Source: Alphaproteobacteria bacterium
GTDB lineage: Bacteria; Pseudomonadota; Alphaproteobacteria; SMXP01
Length of the DNA: 41,684 bases
NCBI GenBank assembly: GCA_028285305.1
Contig: JANQPV010000004.1
Location: 1 to 41,684 of the forward strand
Direction: 5' to 3'
This document shows, in pieces, positions 17,189 through 25,700 of the stretch. A program made the translations under genes and the position numbers. The notes below the pieces were generated by a model. That model had not been told where the DNA came from and did not search any database. It saw nothing but the letters and a program-made list of their open reading frames with translations. Position 1 is the stretch's first letter. Each line of letters opens with the position of its first letter.

Positions 17189-18832
17189 ATGAATACGACA
17201 CGTGTTATCATTCTTGGCGGCGGTCCTGTTGGTCTCGGGTCAGCCCTTGAACTTGCCCGATTCGGCATCAGGTCTGTACTGATAGAAAAACACGAGGGCA
17301 CCTCCTGGCATCCGAAAACGCGGAACTTCAACACACGTACGATGGAGATTGCCAAAGGCTGGGGCGAGGCTGTCTACAAACGTCTGCGAAACGTTGACAC
17401 GCCGCCAGGCTGGAAAAGCCCCATTCGTTTCCTCTACAGCGCCACAGGAGAAGAATTCGGCACGATCGATTCCAAAGGGTTCGAAGGTCCAGGGCCCGAC
17501 GTCAGCCCGGCCGAACCCATCATGTCGTCTCAAGACTTGATCGAAGAGATCATGCTCGATGGCGCGCGCGCGAGCGGCCTCGTGGACCTCCGCTTTTCAA
17601 CGGAAGCAACCCGGCTCTTGAAGGGCGGCGATGAGGACCACGTGGTTCTTGAAATCAAAGACATGAAGACCGGAGCCGTTGAAACCATCGAGGCAGAAGC
17701 CTTAGTGGCAGCCGACGGAGCCGACAGCTTCGTCCGTAAATCTCTCGGCTTAGAATTGGAAGGCTCAAAAGATCTCAGCCATATCGTCAATTGCTACTTC
17801 AGCGCCGACATTGAGCCTCACTTGGGGGAGCGCATCGGCGTTCTGTTCTTTGTCACCAATCCCGGCGCCCGGGGCGTCCTACAGCCCCTCAACGGCGCCG
17901 GAAAATGGCTATGCCAGATTAATGTGAGGGCGGATGAATGGTCTTTGGACGAATTTACAAAGGACCGAGCACGGGAATGGGTTCGCGCTGCTGCAGGAAT
18001 CGAGGACCTAGAAGTGGATGTTCATTCCCTTGGCCTATGGAAACTCAACGCCACGGTCGTAGAGCGCATGGTCCAAGGGCGCATTGTCATTTGCGGTGAT
18101 GCCGCTCATCAATTCCCACCAACTGGGGGGCTCGGCGTGAATACCGGATTGCAGAGCATGCACAATGTCATGTGGAAGCTGGCAGCGTTTCTGAATGGCG
18201 ATGCACCCTGGTCTCTCGTGGAAACCTACGAGACTGAGCGCAAAGATGTGTCCAAGGAGATTGTCAATCAATCCCTCACCAACTCCTTCAATGTGGGCTT
18301 GATCAGCAAGGCGGCCGTGTCGGGCAGCGACAGTGGACTGTCCACACAAGAAGCGGTTCGGGCCACACGCCGTTATGGCAACCACCTGGGCGTGGAGTTT
18401 GGTGCCCGCTATGCGTCCTCTGTTATCACTCCAGACGGCACGGAACCTCCTTCCGTTGAAGATACGTATTCGGACTATGTGCAATCGGCATCGCCCGGGT
18501 GCCGTGCACCCCATGTTCAATTAGGACTCACGAATCTGTCTACTTTGGATCTCATTGGCACCCACCTCACTCTCTTAGTGGGACGCGAGGGCGAGGCCTG
18601 GTCTGAGGCAGCACACGAAGCATCATCCAGGCTTTCGTTTCCCATTGACTGCTTTGCAATTGGAAAAGCGGGCCTCACAGACCCAGACAACACATTTGAA
18701 GCCGCTTACGGAGTTCAGTCGGATGGCGCTGTCCTCGTTCGCCCCGATGGCCATGTGGCTTGGCGGAAGGTATCTGGCCCCGCGGACCATGGATCACTCC
18801 ATGAGGCAGCAAGCAGGGCGCTGGGGCGATAG
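17189..18832 (+). CDS. Class A flavoprotein monooxygenase (PheA/TfdB-like)
   Basis: A 547-residue FAD-dependent, NAD(P)H-using hydroxylase of the type that acts on phenols and other aromatics. Seen: the Rossmann GGGPVG motif at residues 10-15 followed by Glu33 (LIEKH) that binds the FAD ribose; the DG motif in ALVAADGADSFVRKSLG; and the GD motif GDAAHQFPPTGGLGVNTG near residue 305. The C-terminal thioredoxin-like domain (about 430-547) is typical of the phenol-hydroxylase subgroup. Substrate cannot be assigned. GGGAG precedes the ATG by 9 nt. The esterase gene follows after 100 bases, and the TetR gene with its operator lies upstream, so this is the first gene of a small catabolic unit. Confidence 0.9.
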   Translation: MNTTRVIILGGGPVGLGSALELARFGIRSVLIEKHEGTSWHPKTRNFNTRTMEIAKGWGEAVYKRLRNVDTPPGWKSPIRFLYSATGEEFGTIDSKGFEGPGPDVSPAEPIMSSQDLIEEIMLDGARASGLVDLRFSTEATRLLKGGDEDHVVLEIKDMKTGAVETIEAEALVAADGADSFVRKSLGLELEGSKDLSHIVNCYFSADIEPHLGERIGVLFFVTNPGARGVLQPLNGAGKWLCQINVRADEWSLDEFTKDRAREWVRAAAGIEDLEVDVHSLGLWKLNATVVERMVQGRIVICGDAAHQFPPTGGLGVNTGLQSMHNVMWKLAAFLNGDAPWSLVETYETERKDVSKEIVNQSLTNSFNVGLISKAAVSGSDSGLSTQEAVRATRRYGNHLGVEFGARYASSVITPDGTEPPSVEDTYSDYVQSASPGCRAPHVQLGLTNLSTLDLIGTHLTLLVGREGEAWSEAAHEASSRLSFPIDCFAIGKAGLTDPDNTFEAAYGVQSDGAVLVRPDGHVAWRKVSGPADHGSLHEAASRALGR

Positions 18833-18932
18833 CCGCTCTCTCGAAACGCGGCGTCAGGCGGCCACTCTCGCGTCCTTGTTTAATCCGCCGCGCGCGCTAA
18901 GCTTTGCAAGAAAGGCATTGAGAGGAGATAAC

Positions 18933-19991
18933 ATGGAAAATCTGCCAGGCAGGCTGAGCGATCCAAACGCCACATTTGAGACGGATCCGCGCTCCGATCC
19001 CCGGATCGTGGAGGCCTTCAAACTCATCGGTGGCCTCGCCCCCGGCGTGGAAACACCGGATGCAGGTGCTTCATACCAAGAGGCTATTCGCTTTTGTGCG
19101 GAGTTCGAAAGTGCCGGCGCCGCCGGGCATGAGGCAATGTGGGAAACGATGCCGGACTATCCTTCGGTCACATCCGCGACCGAAACCATCGAAGGCGTGG
19201 ATGGCAATCCCATCAAGCTGTTCATCCATCGACCCAAGGACCAAAACGGCCCTTTGCCGTGCATCTATCACACTCATGGCGGCGGCATGGTCATCATGAG
19301 CGCAGAGGATCCGGGATTCGTCCGCCTCCGCAACGAGCTCGCGAGCAAGAACCTCGTCGTCGTTGGGGTGGAGTTCCGAAACGGCGCGGGCCGCCTGGGC
19401 AATCATCCCTTTCCGGCCGGTCTCAACGACTGCGCCAGCGGATTGAAATGGGTAAAGGCGAACGAACGAGATCTCGGCATCGACAAAATCGTGATTAGCG
19501 GGGAGTCGGGCGGCGGAAACCTGAGCCTCGCCACAACGCTCAAAGCCAAACAGGAAGGATGGCTGGATCATGTGGACGGCGTCTATGCCATGTGCCCTTA
19601 CATCTCAGGGGCTTACGCCCATCCGCCTACGGAGTTGATGTCTCTGAAAGAAAACAACGGCTACATGGTCGATACGGCGCAGATGGCGCACATGGTCACC
19701 GCCTACGACCCGGACGGAGCACATACTGACAATCCCTTAGCTTGGCCGCTCGGAGCCACTCCAGAGGACCTCCAAGGATTACCGCCCCATGTAATTTCCG
19801 TAAACGAACTTGATCCCTTGCGCGATGAAGGCATGGCGTACTATCGCAAACTCTTGGCGGCGGGTGTACCGGCAGTGGGCCGCATTTCACTTGGAACCCC
19901 TCATGCGGGCGACCAACTATTTGCCGACATCGTCCCCGATGCCTTCGCGGATCTCGCAGGGTCGATTACCGGATTCGCAAAACGGCTTTAG
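18933..19991 (+). CDS. Alpha/beta hydrolase of the HSL family
   Basis: A 352-residue esterase of the hormone-sensitive-lipase (Abhydrolase_3) type. The oxyanion motif HTHGGG lies near residue 113-118, the nucleophile elbow GESGG near 189-193, the acid in NELDPLRDEG near 295 and the histidine in GTPHAGD near 322. No signal peptide is seen, so it acts in the cytoplasm, probably opening an ester or lactone made from the neighbouring monooxygenase product (inference from the pairing). AGAGGAGATAAC before ATG 18933 is a strong site; the frame is open further upstream but that part overlaps the monooxygenase gene. Confidence 0.9.
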   Translation: MENLPGRLSDPNATFETDPRSDPRIVEAFKLIGGLAPGVETPDAGASYQEAIRFCAEFESAGAAGHEAMWETMPDYPSVTSATETIEGVDGNPIKLFIHRPKDQNGPLPCIYHTHGGGMVIMSAEDPGFVRLRNELASKNLVVVGVEFRNGAGRLGNHPFPAGLNDCASGLKWVKANERDLGIDKIVISGESGGGNLSLATTLKAKQEGWLDHVDGVYAMCPYISGAYAHPPTELMSLKENNGYMVDTAQMAHMVTAYDPDGAHTDNPLAWPLGATPEDLQGLPPHVISVNELDPLRDEGMAYYRKLLAAGVPAVGRISLGTPHAGDQLFADIVPDAFADLAGSITGFAKRL

Positions 19992-20156
19992 GACTGATCA
20001 TCGCATTTACACTCAGGTCCTAATCATATGAGGCGAACGGGTGGCAGGAAGGCCTATTCTCACCCCGAGAAAACTTAGAAGAGTTGCGTGCATTCATAGA
20101 CCGCGGGCCACCACGGACTTAAGGTGGAAAGCCGTTGGTGGCGGCTTAGCATCAAT

Positions 20157-20175
20157 TAAGGGGTCAGACCCCTTA
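20157..20175. repeat. Perfect palindrome TAAGGGGTC-A-GACCCCTTA
   Basis: A 19-base perfect inverted repeat centred on one A, between the convergent esterase and SDR genes. The GGGGTCAGACCCC core is one I associate with dispersed repeats near REP-associated (RAYT/IS200-like) transposases; no transposase gene is present. It may also act as a bidirectional terminator, though there is no T-run. Confidence 0.6.
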
Positions 20176-20190
20176 TAGTACCCAATCGGC

Positions 20191-21009
20191 TCAGCCTTTC
20201 GCCGCTTCTCGATTGACGAAGCGGGCAAGGATGCTCTTATAGCTCGACGGCAGCATCCGCGTTACAAAGGACAGCACGCGCGCGTCGCCCCCGATGAGGA
20301 TTCGTGACGTCCGCTTTCGGATCCCCTGCGCAATAATTTCGGCCGCTTGCTCCGGTGTCGTCCGCGCCGCCCGTTCGAACCGCTCGGCCGGATCTTCATC
20401 GCTCGGATCCATGTTCTCGGTCACCTTGGCATTGCGCGCGATGTTGGTCTTGATCCCGCCCGGATGCACGCAGCCGATATGGACGCCGGTACCTTTCATC
20501 TCGATCCAAAGGGATTCGGTGAAACCGCGCACCGCAAACTTGCTGGCGCAATAGGCCGACTGGGTCGGCACCCCGAACAATCCAAATACACTTGAGATGT
20601 TAATAAGGGACCCGGACGATCGCTGAAGGTGGGGAAGGAAGGCCTTTGAACCATAAACCACGCCCCGAAAATTCACATCCATAACCCGTTCGAAGTCCTC
20701 AAGCGCACCATTGGCAAAGTTGGCGACGACACTCAGACCCGCATTGTTAATCACCACGTCCACGGATGAGTGCGCGGCCGCCACCTCTTCCGCATAAGCG
20801 AACATGGCGTCCTGGTTCGAAACGTCGAGCACTTTGGTGTGCACGCCGGCGGCTCCTGCCGAACGCGCCATCCCAGCCGTTTCTTCGAGCCCCGCCGCAT
20901 TGACGTCGGAAATGGCGAGATAAGCCCCTTCACGGGCAAAATAGCAAGCAAGAGCCCGCCCAATCCCGGAGGCGGCCCCGGTTACAACAACGGTTTTTCC
21001 TTTGAACAT
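20191..21009 (-). CDS. SDR-family oxidoreductase
   Basis: A 272-residue classical short-chain dehydrogenase/reductase. TGAASGIG at residues 10-17 binds the dinucleotide and Asp35 (ISDVN) suggests NAD(H) over NADP(H). NNAG is at 88-91 and the catalytic set is Ser140, Tyr153 and Lys157 (YCASK). A PGGIKT stretch follows the active site. The C-terminal basic-hydrophobic tail (about 235-272) resembles that of SDRs acting on lipids or steroids. Its substrate is unknown. The ribosome site is weak. It is transcribed toward the palindrome at 20157. Confidence 0.9.
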   Translation of the reverse strand: MFKGKTVVVTGAASGIGRALACYFAREGAYLAISDVNAAGLEETAGMARSAGAAGVHTKVLDVSNQDAMFAYAEEVAAAHSSVDVVINNAGLSVVANFANGALEDFERVMDVNFRGVVYGSKAFLPHLQRSSGSLINISSVFGLFGVPTQSAYCASKFAVRGFTESLWIEMKGTGVHIGCVHPGGIKTNIARNAKVTENMDPSDEDPAERFERAARTTPEQAAEIIAQGIRKRTSRILIGGDARVLSFVTRMLPSSYKSILARFVNREAAKG

Positions 21010-21142
21010 AAACGTTCAGCTTCATCCACGACGAGTGATACGAAGCCAGGCCCTTATCGGGGCCGAAACGATGCGTCAAGCGTCATTCCGGCACCAGAAC
21101 CAAATCGTTTCGCCGGCCTCAAATCTGACTTCGAGCCGAGTC

Positions 21143-21544
21143 TCAATTCTTAAATCCCTCAAGATGGTGTTTGCCCTTATCGCCGATTTCGTCCCACACC
21201 GCCTTGGATCCCACCCAAATGTGATGGGCGGCGCGAAGTTTCTCCCCGCCGTCGGTAATCAGCCCCGCCGGAATGAACATTCTCTTTTCATCATTGGGCC
21301 CGGGAAGGCACGAACCACAGACAGAGCAGAAATGGGACTCCCAATCCGCATCCGGCTTTTTCCAGCTGGAGATATGGTCCTCACCACTGAGCCACCGAAA
21401 GGCATCATTGGGAACCACCACAACGGCGATCCCATTGCCGCCCGTGTACCGGCGGCAAATGGAACAGTGACAGACAAAGACATCGCGAAGGTCCCGATCG
21501 ACCTCAAATGCAACAGTTCCGCAGTTACAAGCGCCGCTGGCCAT
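21143..21544 (-). CDS. GFA-family (glutathione-dependent formaldehyde-activating-like) protein
   Basis: A 133-residue zinc-binding protein of the Mss4-like GFA family. It carries the metal-binding cysteines in ACNCG (residues 6 and 8), CHCSICRR and FCSVCGS. The family name comes from formaldehyde adduct formation with glutathione, but most members have no proven activity. ATG 21544, 5 nt after GGGAGG, is a better start than the in-frame GTG two codons upstream. A 133-base gap separates it from the SDR gene downstream; co-transcription is possible. Confidence 0.88.
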   Translation of the reverse strand: MASGACNCGTVAFEVDRDLRDVFVCHCSICRRYTGGNGIAVVVVPNDAFRWLSGEDHISSWKKPDADWESHFCSVCGSCLPGPNDEKRMFIPAGLITDGGEKLRAAHHIWVGSKAVWDEIGDKGKHHLEGFKN

Positions 21545-21645
21545 GCACACCTCCCGAGACCGCCCTTACAAACGGACGTGATCCCGTTCTAATGCACCTA
21601 GCTCAGGCGCCCAAGCCCCTGGCGGAGCGCACCCGGCCGAAATTC

Positions 21646-22245
21646 TTAGGCGTTTTGAAGATTTTCCTCAACCGCGTCCCAGTTCACCAATTTATCGAGG
21701 AACGTCTCGATATACGTTGGACGGGCGTTCTGGTAGTCGAGGTAGTAGGCGTGCTCCCACACATCAATCGTCAGAAGCGCCGTCTGATTGTGCGCCATAG
21801 GTAAATCGGCATTGGCCGTCGTCGTCACCTTTAGCTTACCCCGCTCCTCGACAAGCCAGGCCCAGCCACTTCCGAACTGACCGGCGGCGGCCGCCGCAAA
21901 TGCATCTTTGAACGCCTCGACGCTGCCAAAGTCTCGCTCAAGTGCAGCGGCCAAAGATGCACCCGGTTGGCCGCCCCCTTGGCCCGACATACAGGCCCAA
22001 TAGAAGGAGTGATTCCAAACTTGGGCTGCGTTGTTAAACAGACCCTGATTGCTGTCGACCCCGATGCAAGCCCGAATGATGTCTTCGAGAGAGGCATTTT
22101 CCAGATCGGTCCCTTCAACCGCCGCGTTCGTTTTAGTCACGTAGGCGGCGTGATGCTTGCCATAGTGAAAATTGATCGTTTGCTCGGAGATATGCGGCGC
22201 CAGGGCATTGGACGGGTAGGGCAGGTCGGGCAATTGGATGGTCAT
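21646..22245 (-). CDS. sodB: Superoxide dismutase, iron type
   Basis: A 199-residue Fe/Mn superoxide dismutase, converting superoxide to peroxide and oxygen in the cytoplasm. Metal ligands are His27 (NFHYGKHH), His79 (VWNHSFYW), Asp161 and His165 (DVWEHAYY). Gln in AAGQFGSGW (about residue 123) and the FNNAAQVWNH context point to the iron form. No signal peptide. The gene lies between a redox regulator (ActR-like) and a GFA protein, a loose oxidative-stress neighbourhood. Confidence 0.96.
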   Translation of the reverse strand: MTIQLPDLPYPSNALAPHISEQTINFHYGKHHAAYVTKTNAAVEGTDLENASLEDIIRACIGVDSNQGLFNNAAQVWNHSFYWACMSGQGGGQPGASLAAALERDFGSVEAFKDAFAAAAAGQFGSGWAWLVEERGKLKVTTTANADLPMAHNQTALLTIDVWEHAYYLDYQNARPTYIETFLDKLVNWDAVEENLQNA

Positions 22246-22398
22246 ACTTGGGCTCTCTCTAAAAATAGATTAGTGGGACTTTCAAGCGAAGCCGTAAGAA
22301 CTGAACATGTCAGTCCGGTGACGGTCTCGCGGGAGCAGTCCGCAGTCTCATGTATTACGCAGAAAACGTATTAAAAGACCTGTATTGCAGTAAATTTT

Positions 22399-22423
22399 CC
22401 GCACGAGCCGAACGGTCGTGCGG
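22399..22423 (-). terminator. Hairpin downstream of actR, possible terminator
   Basis: CCGCACGA (22399-22406) pairs with TCGTGCGG (22416-22423) around a 9-base loop, about 50 bases past the actR stop. The sequence after it on the minus strand is AAAATTTA, so there is no proper T-run; termination is a guess. Confidence 0.3.
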
Positions 22424-22473
22424 GAGCAATAGCGCCTACTCTGCAACTCTCCGCCCAAAGACCATTTAGTTCG

Positions 22474-23031
22474 TTATTGAGGCGAATGTTTCGCGAGGAT
22501 CCGCTGCAACGTTCTTCGGTGCATGCCCAATCGGCGGGCTGTTTCAGATATATTGTCATCGCACAGCGACTTTACGCGCTGAATATGTTCCCACCTGACC
22601 CGATCCGCCGACATGGGGTTTTCAGGCAGTTCGGGACGTTCAATTTGGGACGAGAGCAGCGCCTGCTCGATTTCATCGGCGTCGGCAGGTTTCGAGAGAT
22701 AATTGGCCGCCCCGGCTTTGATCGACCGCACGGCACTCGCGATGTTCCCATAGCCGCTGAGGATCACCGCACGCGCATCGGGACGGATGGATTTCAAAAA
22801 CTGAACAATTTCAAGGCCATTACCGTCGTCGAGGCGCATATCGACAAGAGCAAAAGCGGGAGCTTGGGTTCCGATATATTCGATAGCCTGCCGTACGCCG
22901 ATTGCACTTTCCACGGCAAAACCGCGCGCTTCCATGGCGCGGGCCAAGCGGGTGCGGAACGGTTCATTGTCATCAACGATGAGAAGAGACCGCTCATGTT
23001 CAGGCAAAGAACTTAGTTCTGTGCTCATCAT
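22474..23031 (-). CDS. actR: Redox response regulator ActR/RegA/PrrA type
   Basis: A 185-residue global redox regulator. The receiver domain (about 14-125) has D20/D21, phosphoacceptor D64 (LVDMRLDDG), the S92-G-Y-G loop and K114 (LSKP). The C-terminal Fis-type helix-turn-helix NISETARRLGMHRRTLQRIL is nearly identical to that of RegA/PrrA/ActR proteins, which govern photosynthesis, nitrogen fixation, respiration or acid tolerance in alphaproteobacteria. The partner kinase (RegB/PrrB/ActS), usually next door, is not visible on either side. AAGGAG precedes two adjacent ATGs; either 23031 or 23028 could be used. Confidence 0.93.
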   Translation of the reverse strand: MMSTELSSLPEHERSLLIVDDNEPFRTRLARAMEARGFAVESAIGVRQAIEYIGTQAPAFALVDMRLDDGNGLEIVQFLKSIRPDARAVILSGYGNIASAVRSIKAGAANYLSKPADADEIEQALLSSQIERPELPENPMSADRVRWEHIQRVKSLCDDNISETARRLGMHRRTLQRILAKHSPQ

Positions 23032-23782
23032 CGAACTCCTTATTTAGGACTACGACGCAAGACAAAGTCTGGAGCACTTTGAATCGCGAACTCCAGCCTT
23101 ACTCCTCGTGGTCTTCACGAAACCGAACTCAGCGGGCCCAATGTGGACCCGCCCGTCGATAGCGGCGAAGCGTCTTCAAATCTTGCCTCAATGGGCAAAA
23201 CACGCCTTTTGACAAAGGACGTAAGACGCATCTGATGAATGTCATTCAAACCTTTTTGCTAAATCGCCCCCATTGCTAGATCGCAGACGACAATCGAACC
23301 ATCTATTCAAGCGCTACTATGGGCTGTGCATGCGTTAAAATACATGGCAAAGTCATCAAATATGAACGTTGCTTTGTGACGAATTCGGCAGATAGAGAGG
23401 CTCACCTCTTTGCTTACCGCACTCTCAAAGACTTCAACATTTCATCCGGTTTGGAAAAGAAACCATCCCCGCCCCGACTCAGTTCAACTTGGGTAGGAGG
23501 GGATTGGAGAACCATTCGCTCTCACGGATTCCTTTTTGACCTCTTGATCTTCATATCTAACGCGTGCTGGTCGAGAGAGCCTATACCACAACACAAGAGA
23601 GAAACGAATTTTAGTTTCATCGGAATCTCCTTTTGAAAACCAGGAGATGAGACCGTTTTCCTGAACCTTGATGCGATCCGCTGACACATCAGAATTCCCT
23701 AAATGGTGGTTCACTTCTCCGCAGTCGCCCTTGATCCAAATCGATCGCCCCGACGTAAAGCAGTCATCATGGAGACATACAA
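23032..23782. other. 750-base region without a convincing gene
   Basis: It must hold the actR promoter at its left end. Two overlapping open frames on opposite strands (105 and 76 codons, 23319-23636 and 23484-23714) have no recognisable motif, no good ribosome site and irregular composition; I do not call them. No sensor-kinase remnant could be recognised where actS/regB would be expected. Confidence 0.5.
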
Positions 23783-23932
23783 ATGAAGTTTAAGGAAAAG
23801 GCGAAATCAATCCCCAAACCCCAAAAACAGTCACACCTCTTTCGCAGGGGAGAACGCCCTTTTGCGAAGAGACTGGGTGATAAGTCTGCACACCGATTGC
23901 ACTATCATCTCTATGAAGATTTGCTGTCATAA
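23783..23932 (+). CDS. Possible small basic protein (49 residues)
   Basis: A short frame with GGAGA 7 nt before the ATG, encoding a Lys/Arg-rich peptide beginning MKFKEKAKSIPKPQKQ and ending HLYEDLLS. It has no membrane segment or cysteine. The good ribosome site and the codon pattern make it plausible, but there is nothing to compare it with. It ends 24 bases before the DCC-family gene, so it could be the first gene of that transcript. Confidence 0.35.
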   Translation: MKFKEKAKSIPKPQKQSHLFRRGERPFAKRLGDKSAHRLHYHLYEDLLS

Positions 23933-23956
23933 GTCGTCATCTGACGAGACGTACTC

Positions 23957-24376
23957 ATGACTGACAACGAGTCCATTACGGTCTACTACGATGGCGCTTG
24001 TGCCCTGTGTCGCCGAGAAATCGCCTTCTATAAGAAACGCGCGGCCACCGATATAGAGTGGTGCGATATTTCCGAACGGTCGGGAAACGTCAACGACAAT
24101 ATTGCGCCCGATCTGACCCGTAAAGAAGCTCTATCCCGTTTTCACATTCGGACAAGTGATGGAAAGCTCCGATCTGGTGCAAAGGCGTTCGCCGCGCTCT
24201 GGAAAGGCGTACCGGGTTTCGGACCACTGGCGCGGTTTGTCGATTGGAAGCCTGGTGGAGCGCTGGCTGAGGCCGCCTATTCGGTATTTTTGCTTATACG
24301 CCCCGTCCTCGTCGCACCACTGAATGCGTGGGACAGAATGAGAAAAGTCCGTTCAGAGAGGAAATTTTTACGCTGA
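23957..24376 (+). CDS. DCC-family thiol-disulphide oxidoreductase-like protein (DUF393)
   Basis: A 139-residue protein whose N-terminus carries the DCC signature YYDGACALCRRE, a CxxC pair at Cys15/Cys18 in a thioredoxin-like fold. The rest matches the family pattern (GAKAFAALWKGVPGFGPLARF, then a hydrophobic helix around LLIRPVL). Members are assumed to handle thiols, but no partner is known. It stands alone on the plus strand, facing a TetR gene. Confidence 0.88.
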   Translation: MTDNESITVYYDGACALCRREIAFYKKRAATDIEWCDISERSGNVNDNIAPDLTRKEALSRFHIRTSDGKLRSGAKAFAALWKGVPGFGPLARFVDWKPGGALAEAAYSVFLLIRPVLVAPLNAWDRMRKVRSERKFLR

Positions 24377-24497
24377 GCTCAAAGTGCCAGGTGAGATCTT
24401 CACTCCGGAAACATCCGCCACCTTCTGAAAAACTCTCCGCGGCAATTCCTGCCGCACCGATTCAGCCACCTGAAACAAAAGCTAAACCCAAAACACC

Positions 24498-25076
24498 TTA
24501 AGCACGCAGCGACTCAAAGATTCCATCGATGGCGCGCGCTACACTCTCCGCGGAATCATTGTTCTCGCCCAAATTGTAAAGTGCCGCTTCCGCCACGAGG
24601 GCATTGAGCAAGCGGGCGGTCAAGGCCGGCTGCTCTAATGTGATCTCACCGTCATCCGCGGCCTCTTTCAGGAGGTTTTCAAACGCCTTCAGACTAAATG
24701 AGTCTTCGATCCTTTTTGCCCTCTGTTGTCCGAGAGCGGACGGTCCGATTTCGAACAAGATCTTTGAAACACTGGGTGTTTTGACCTCGCCCAGCCAGGC
24801 CACACATGCATCTCGAAGCCGCACGAGAGGCGGCAAGGCCTCATCCACGCTTTGGAGGGCACGCTCAATCGCACGCCGCGATTCGTCCGTATAGATGGCC
24901 TCAACAATTTCGGTCTTACTTCGAAAATGATGATAGAGCGCACCTTTGCTGAGCTCCGTTTCAGACAGCACGCTGTCGACGGATGTCGCGTCGTAACCAC
25001 GCTTCAGAAATGCAGCCCTAAAGGCCTTGACCAGTTTGGCCCGGGTAGTTTCGGAGCGTTGTTTCTGGGTCACCAT
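24498..25076 (-). CDS. TetR-family repressor of the SnoaL-like gene
   Basis: A 192-residue TetR regulator with the DNA-binding domain at about 8-55 (SVDSVLSETELSKGALYHHFRSK, given here as SETELSKGALYHHF) and an all-helical ligand domain. It is divergent from the SnoaL-like gene at 25166; the 89 bases between starts contain a perfect palindrome, so it likely represses both genes. AAGGTGG lies just before the ATG. Confidence 0.92.
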   Translation of the reverse strand: MVTQKQRSETTRAKLVKAFRAAFLKRGYDATSVDSVLSETELSKGALYHHFRSKTEIVEAIYTDESRRAIERALQSVDEALPPLVRLRDACVAWLGEVKTPSVSKILFEIGPSALGQQRAKRIEDSFSLKAFENLLKEAADDGEITLEQPALTARLLNALVAEAALYNLGENNDSAESVARAIDGIFESLRA

Positions 25077-25113
25077 AGACCACCTTTACACCAGCACACT
25101 CATCATGTAAAAC

Positions 25114-25130
25114 AAACCGACAGTCGGTTT
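25114..25130. promoter_or_regulatory. Perfect palindromic TetR operator
   Basis: AAACCGACAGTCGGTTT is a perfect 17-base palindrome between the divergent TetR and SnoaL-like genes. The ACCGAC-N-GTCGGT form is common among TetR operators. Confidence 0.75.
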
Positions 25131-25165
25131 TTATCTAACAAAGTTTCGTTTCACCGGAGGAAGCC

Positions 25166-25525
25166 ATGGAAACTCATATTGAGAACCTAAACCGGATGCT
25201 CGCCGTCTGGAACTCAACAGATGAAACAGAGATCCGCGATTTGACCGAAACGGCCCTAGAGCACAATGTCCATTTTGTGGATCCCAACCACAACATTATC
25301 GGCCGCGAGGCGTTCATTGACATGGTGCATCTGGTCCATAGCCAAATTCCGGGGGCAGTCTATTCCCGTGCAAGCCGGATCGATGTGCAAAACAATCATT
25401 GCCGGTATCACTGGGCGATCCACCAGAACAATGAACTGATTATGCCTGGCTTTGATGTCACCGAAGTCAATGACGCCGGTAAAATCGTCAAGGTGATTGG
25501 GTTCTTTGGAGAATTGGGCTCTTAG
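25166..25525 (+). CDS. SnoaL-like / NTF2-fold protein
   Basis: A 119-residue protein with the cone-shaped NTF2/SnoaL-like fold by pattern: an N-terminal helix (LNRMLAVWNS), VHFVDPNHNIIGREAFIDMV, a sheet ending in CRYHWAIHQNNELIMPGFDV and KIVKVIGFFGEL. Such proteins are isomerases, cyclases, dehydratases or ligand binders; nothing here fixes which. The gene is under the divergent TetR gene with its palindrome and appears to be a single-gene unit. GGAGGAAGCC before the ATG is a strong site. Confidence 0.8.
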   Translation: METHIENLNRMLAVWNSTDETEIRDLTETALEHNVHFVDPNHNIIGREAFIDMVHLVHSQIPGAVYSRASRIDVQNNHCRYHWAIHQNNELIMPGFDVTEVNDAGKIVKVIGFFGELGS

Positions 25526-25632
25526 CCTTGGTCCAGCGGCCTTGGAAAGCTCTTTGACCGGAAAAGCGAGCAAGCCGCAATGGTGGAGATGTACTCCGCA
25601 AACGCAGTACGACGGGCGCCGGCCCGCTAGCT

Positions 25633-25694
25633 AAAGTCCTTTTCCGTCAGTATGGGATCGCTCAGGCAGTCGAGTAACAAGCCACGAACGAGAT
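25633..25694 (-). repeat. Fragment of a tetR 3' end (left copy of a direct repeat)
   Basis: 62 bases match 28685-28746 inside the intact tetR at 28646, with 7 mismatches (89 %). In the coding frame it reads LVRGLLLDCLSDPILTEKDF against LVRGFLLDCLSDPTLTEKDF. The reading frame is preserved, so it is a remnant of a related tetR rather than a random match. Similarity stops abruptly at 25694. Confidence 0.85.
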
Positions 25695-25700
25695 AATCAC

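Noticed and set aside
21002-21592. Plus-strand frame opposite the GFA-family gene
   Set aside because: The minus strand has the zinc-binding cysteine motifs and a strong ribosome site.
23319-23636. 105-codon plus-strand frame in the gap upstream of the DCC gene
   Set aside because: No ribosome site, no recognisable motif, overlaps an equally poor frame on the other strand.
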